NCBI RefSeq assembly: GCF_003952025.1
Contig: NZ_QXGI01000002.1
Span: forward strand, 186,001 to 250,000
Origin: Bifidobacterium castoris
GTDB taxonomy: Bacteria; Actinomycetota; Actinomycetes; Actinomycetales; Bifidobacteriaceae
DNA length: 64,000 nucleotides
Direction: 5' to 3'
This document shows positions 61,007-64,000 of this stretch, piece after piece (positions within the stretch are counted from its first letter, which is position 1; every line of letters begins with the position of its first letter). The notes below the pieces were generated by a model. It made no database searches and was not told where the DNA came from. It saw only the letters and a list, made by a program, of their open reading frames with translations. Position numbers and translations under genes: made by a program.

Positions 61007-61855
61007 TTACTGCCGGTTTCGTGGGGGGGGGTACAGCGCCTGTGCCTCCTGCGTGCGACTGTCGAGCCATCGCCGGAACAGCTCGGGCCAGGCCTGCACG
61101 CATTCCTCCACGCCGGAGCCGTCGGCGTACATGGATTCCACGGTCCCCAGGCTCACCCCATGCCGGCCTGACGGGAACAGATGCGCCTCGACACTCACGC
61201 CCGCGCGCCGGAGCGCGGCGATGAGCAGCAGGCTGTTCTCTATGGGAACGGTGGAATCGGTGAGGGTGTGGAACAGGAACGTCGGCGGAAAATCAGGGGT
61301 GACGCGCGTCTCGATCGACACATGGGCGAGTGCGTTGCGGTCGGTGCTGCGATCGCCGAGCAGCCGGTCGAAACTCGGGCGGTGCGCGAACTCGCCGGAG
61401 GAAATCACCGGGTATCCGAGCAGGAGCCCGTTGGGCCGGATCTGCCCGGCGTCGAAGCCGTACTGTTCGGGCATTTCCGTGCTCCAACTGGCGCCCAGAC
61501 TGGCGGTTAAATGGCCTCCGGCGGAAAATCCCGCCACGAACAGCTGGTCAGGGTCGATATGCCAGTCTTCGGCGTTTGCGCGTATGGTGGCCATCGCTTG
61601 CGCCAACTCAAGCAGGGCGGTGGGGTAGTGGGCCGGATAGGTCGAGTAGCGCAGCACGCACGCTTGGTACCCATAGGCGAGCATGCGGACCGCGATGGGT
61701 TCCGCTTCACGGTCGGATGTCTCCAGGTAACCGCCTCCGGGCACGACGATGATGCATGGGCGTGTGCGGTGCGCGTCGATTTCGGACGAATTGTCAAGCA
61801 GATAGCAATCGAGCGCGGCATTCGCTTCGCCCACGGGAATGTGCAGTAGGTTCAT
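61007..61855 (-). CDS. Alpha/beta-hydrolase esterase in the sialic acid locus
   Basis: The 282-residue protein has nucleophile Ser111 in FVAGFSAGGHLTASLG, an oxyanion-hole region VVPGGGYLETSDRE, the acid in FLFHTLTDSTVP and the histidine in SGRHGVSLG. It resembles acetyl esterases of the Aes/BD-FAE group. In this position, between nanE and the importer genes, it may remove O-acetyl groups from sialic acid. It has a strong AAAGGAGG site. A run of nine G on the plus strand (61024-61032) lies inside its 3' end and could vary in length. Confidence 0.82.
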   Translation of the reverse strand: MNLLHIPVGEANAALDCYLLDNSSEIDAHRTRPCIIVVPGGGYLETSDREAEPIAVRMLAYGYQACVLRYSTYPAHYPTALLELAQAMATIRANAEDWHIDPDQLFVAGFSAGGHLTASLGASWSTEMPEQYGFDAGQIRPNGLLLGYPVISSGEFAHRPSFDRLLGDRSTDRNALAHVSIETRVTPDFPPTFLFHTLTDSTVPIENSLLLIAALRRAGVSVEAHLFPSGRHGVSLGTVESMYADGSGVEECVQAWPELFRRWLDSRTQEAQALYPPPRNRQ

Positions 61856-61879
61856 CGTTCCTCCTTTGGGCCCTGTGCG

Positions 61880-62566
61880 CTATTGCGCGTCTGGCGAGGG
61901 CAGGGCGTCGCGGAACCAGCCGGTGATCGAGGTCGGGTGGGTGATCGCCGTGCCCACAACGGCCGCCCAGGCGCCGAGCTCCATGACCTCACCCAACTGG
62001 GCGGGCGTGTGGATGCGGCCTTCGCAGATCACCGGCACATCGGGGAATTCCTGCACCATGGCGCTGAGCAATTCGAGGTCGGGGCCATCGGTTTTCGCGC
62101 GTTCCCCCGTGTAGCCGGCGAGTGTCGTGGAGATGATGTCCGTCCCCGCGTCGACCGCCTGGCGGGCGTCCGCGAGACTGCCGCAGTCGGCCATGACGAT
62201 GATGCCGTCGTCGTGCAGTGCGGCCACGGTCTCAGTGTAGGTGCGGTCGTCGGGGCGCGGGCGGCGCGTGGCGTCGAGCGCGACGATGTCCGCTCCCGCA
62301 TTGGCGCAGCAACGGGCGTGGCGCAATGTGGGCGTGATGTAGACGCCTTCGTCGCCTTCTTTCCAAATGCCGATCACGGGCACTTTCACTTGACCTTTGA
62401 TTGCTGCGATGTCGGCCAATCCCTGACAGCGGATGCCGCGCGCGCCGCCGATTTCCGCCGCCATTGCCATTTGGGCCATGGTCTCCGGGTGGCGCATCGG
62501 TTCGCCGGGGTAGGCCTGGCAGCTCACGATGAGGCCGCCTTTGAGTTGTTCGATGATATGGTGCAT
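61880..62566 (-). CDS. nanE: N-acetylmannosamine-6-phosphate 2-epimerase
   Basis: The 228-residue barrel enzyme converts ManNAc-6-P to GlcNAc-6-P. LKGGLIVSCQAYPGEPMRHP is the characteristic opening, with VKVPVIGIWKEGDEGVYITP, VALDATRRPRPD and VICEGRIHTPAQ in order. AGGAGG precedes the ATG. It lies 9 bases after nanK, giving the order nanK-nanE-esterase on one transcript. Confidence 0.96.
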   Translation of the reverse strand: MHHIIEQLKGGLIVSCQAYPGEPMRHPETMAQMAMAAEIGGARGIRCQGLADIAAIKGQVKVPVIGIWKEGDEGVYITPTLRHARCCANAGADIVALDATRRPRPDDRTYTETVAALHDDGIIVMADCGSLADARQAVDAGTDIISTTLAGYTGERAKTDGPDLELLSAMVQEFPDVPVICEGRIHTPAQLGEVMELGAWAAVVGTAITHPTSITGWFRDALPSPDAQ

Positions 62567-62575
62567 GGGTTCCTC

Positions 62576-63535
62576 CTAGTGGTGATTGTGCAGGTGTTGG
62601 CGAGCGGCTACGGCCGCGCCGATGAGTGGCGCATTGCCGCCGAGCACGCCTTCGACGAGCGGGATTGTGCGGGTGAGTTGCAGTGCGCTGTCTTCGAATC
62701 CGGCGCGCAACGCCTCCCACCACACTGCCCCGGCGTTCGTGACGGATCCTGAGACGACGATGACGTCGGGGTCGATCAGATTTGCGGCGCCGCCCAATGC
62801 TTCGCCGAGCGCGCGGCCCGCCTCGGTGAGCACGCTGATCGCAAGCGGTTCGCCGGCTTCGGCCAGTTCGCACACGTCGCGTCCGTTCGCGATGGTCGTT
62901 GTGGCGTCCCCGCACCGCATGGCATACAGTGTGGCCAGTCCGGTGCCGGAGGCCACCGGCTCGATGTGGCCGCAGGCAGTGCCGCAGGAACATGGCACGC
63001 CACGCCCGAGGGGGTGCATGACGTGCCCGATGTGGCCCGCCACGTCGTGTGCGCCGAAAACCGGCTGACCATCCACGATGAGCGCGCCGCCAATGCCGGT
63101 GCCTACGCCCACGGAAAGCACGCGGGAGTAGCCGACGCCTGCCCCATAGTGCGCTTCGCCCAAACCGTGGGCCACGACGTCGTTCACGACGGTCACGGGC
63201 GCCGCCTGCACCTTGTGCAGCGCGTCGGCAAGTCGTTGGCCGGTCCAGCCGGGAATGAGGTCGGTCGACGACACGATTATGCCCTGTGCGCTGTCCACCA
63301 CGCCCGCCGAGCCGACGCCAATGGCGTCGACCGCCCCCAGTTCCGCAAGCTGGCTTGAGGCAAGGTCCACAAGCCGCTGCAGCACCGCCGGTCCGCCTTC
63401 GGTGGAGTTCGTGGGCACCGAGGTGTTTTGCGGCGCGCCGCCGGCAAGCGTGCCGTCGGCGGCGAACGTGACCATGCCGGACGCAATTTTCGTGCCGCCC
63501 AGGTCAAAGGCGAGGATATGCATGTCGCTGGCCAT
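62576..63535 (-). CDS. nanK: ROK-family N-acetylmannosamine kinase
   Basis: The protein has about 319 residues from ATG 63535. The ATP site is ILAFDLGGTKIASGMV, the sugar site GVGTGIGGALIVDG with GAHDVAGHIGHVMHP, and the zinc motif PCSCGTACGHIEPVASG is a variant of the ROK CxCGxxGCxE. Start choice: the ATG shares one base with the stop of the upstream gene (TGATG), and the frame extending to 63685 belongs to that other gene. Kinase specificity is inferred from the adjoining nanE and nanA. Confidence 0.93.
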   Translation of the reverse strand: MASDMHILAFDLGGTKIASGMVTFAADGTLAGGAPQNTSVPTNSTEGGPAVLQRLVDLASSQLAELGAVDAIGVGSAGVVDSAQGIIVSSTDLIPGWTGQRLADALHKVQAAPVTVVNDVVAHGLGEAHYGAGVGYSRVLSVGVGTGIGGALIVDGQPVFGAHDVAGHIGHVMHPLGRGVPCSCGTACGHIEPVASGTGLATLYAMRCGDATTTIANGRDVCELAEAGEPLAISVLTEAGRALGEALGGAANLIDPDVIVVSGSVTNAGAVWWEALRAGFEDSALQLTRTIPLVEGVLGGNAPLIGAAVAARQHLHNHH

Positions 63536-64000
63536 CACACCGCCCTCCCCGTTACGCCGAAGCGTTCCAGATCGCTCGCTTCGCGGATGCGTGCCAGCCG
63601 GTCCACGCGGGCGGGCAGGGAATCCGAGGCGGGTACGCAGACTTTCGCGCCAAGATAGGCAAGCGTGGGGCACTCCAGCGCGCATTGCACGCAGGAGGCT
63701 ATGCGCTCGGCGTTCATAAGCGACGCCGGTTCATCGGGCCACATGGGCAGATGGCCGTCCGCCCAGACGCCTCCGAATTCGGTTGCTTGGCCGGAGGCTC
63801 CGGAGAACATGAGCCCTGTGAGCACGCCGGCGGCCGCGGCCTTGCGCACATGCGCTTCAGGGGCGGCCGGATCGCGCGCTTCCAAGCAGCTGCGGCCCCA
63901 ATTGATCGTCAATCCGATTCCGGTCGAATCGCACACGTCGATCTCTTCGTCAAGGGAAAGGAAACCCTTTTCCGGTGGTTGTCCTTTGACGCAGGCGTCG
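63535..64000 (-). CDS. Partial gene, DUF4862-like protein of the nan locus
   Basis: The 3' part (about 154 residues) of a gene that enters from beyond the window. The in-frame sequence runs uninterrupted from base 64000: GQPPEKGFLSLDEEIDVC, then STGIGLTINWGRSCLE and VLTGLMFSGASGQATEFGG, ending at TGA 63535-63537. It resembles the DUF4862 proteins (barrel fold, sugar-isomerase-like) found with nanE/nanK in Actinobacteria, as far as I can recall. The function is unknown. Its stop overlaps the nanK start by 1 base. Confidence 0.6.
   Translation of the reverse strand, partial: DACVKGQPPEKGFLSLDEEIDVCDSTGIGLTINWGRSCLEARDPAAPEAHVRKAAAAGVLTGLMFSGASGQATEFGGVWADGHLPMWPDEPASLMNAERIASCVQCALECPTLAYLGAKVCVPASDSLPARVDRLARIREASDLERFGVTGRAV

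Overview
The window is high-GC actinobacterial DNA with the gene content of a Bifidobacterium: a GH13 sucrose phosphorylase whose catalytic residues fall at 192 and 232, a GH36 alpha-galactosidase, a sialic acid/amino sugar (nan-nag) locus and a class II aldolase. Genus is inferred from gene content and protein style; species cannot be named from the sequence.

Layout. 1-8.9 kb: a serine hydrolase, a ferredoxin-NADP reductase-like flavoprotein, HtpX, tRNA-Gly(CCC), a small AT-richer insertion (frame-broken Xre regulator, zinc-ribbon peptide, unknown protein), a SRAP protein, an Asp-box membrane protein and an MFS exporter. 9-15.8 kb: an alpha-galactoside locus (LacI regulator, binding protein, two permeases of which the second is frameshifted, GH36 enzyme). 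15.8-26.9 kb: redox genes (flavodoxin-like proteins, CMD protein, cupin, hydrolase, aldo/keto reductase, SDR, alcohol dehydrogenase) with two LysR regulators, plus an Ogt repair protein and toxin and lipoprotein remnants. 26.9-32.2 kb: core genes (polysaccharide deacetylase, fba, purA, tandem crcB).

32.4-38.9 kb holds the most remarkable system. A 40-residue peptide gene, absent from ordinary ORF lists, sits directly upstream of a radical SAM enzyme, an M50-type membrane peptidase and an ABC transporter, and is divergent from a NarL-type two-component system. The peptide carries a DLGYFV core and the enzyme carries the hallmarks of YydG, so this reads as an epipeptide (YydF-like) biosynthetic cluster in a Bifidobacterium. 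The maturation genes are visibly AT-rich, the transporter and two-component genes are not, and the transporter is of FtsX type.

39.1-46 kb: a sucrose locus (LacI regulator, sucrose phosphorylase, MFS transporter) with two palindromic operators bracketing a promoter, a second paralogous transporter and a decayed YoeB toxin. 46.3-51.1 kb: an MHS-family transporter behind an Ile-rich leader peptide and an attenuator, ilvC, and an MFS exporter. 51.1-51.9 kb: a HicA-like small protein plus an HTH protein behind a 14+14 bp inverted repeat. 52-64 kb, all on the minus strand: nagA, nagB, nanA, an oligopeptide-type ABC transporter (with a permease-ATPase fusion), an esterase, nanE, nanK and a partial gene leaving the window. 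Together they would import sialic acid or sialylated compounds and convert them to fructose-6-phosphate.
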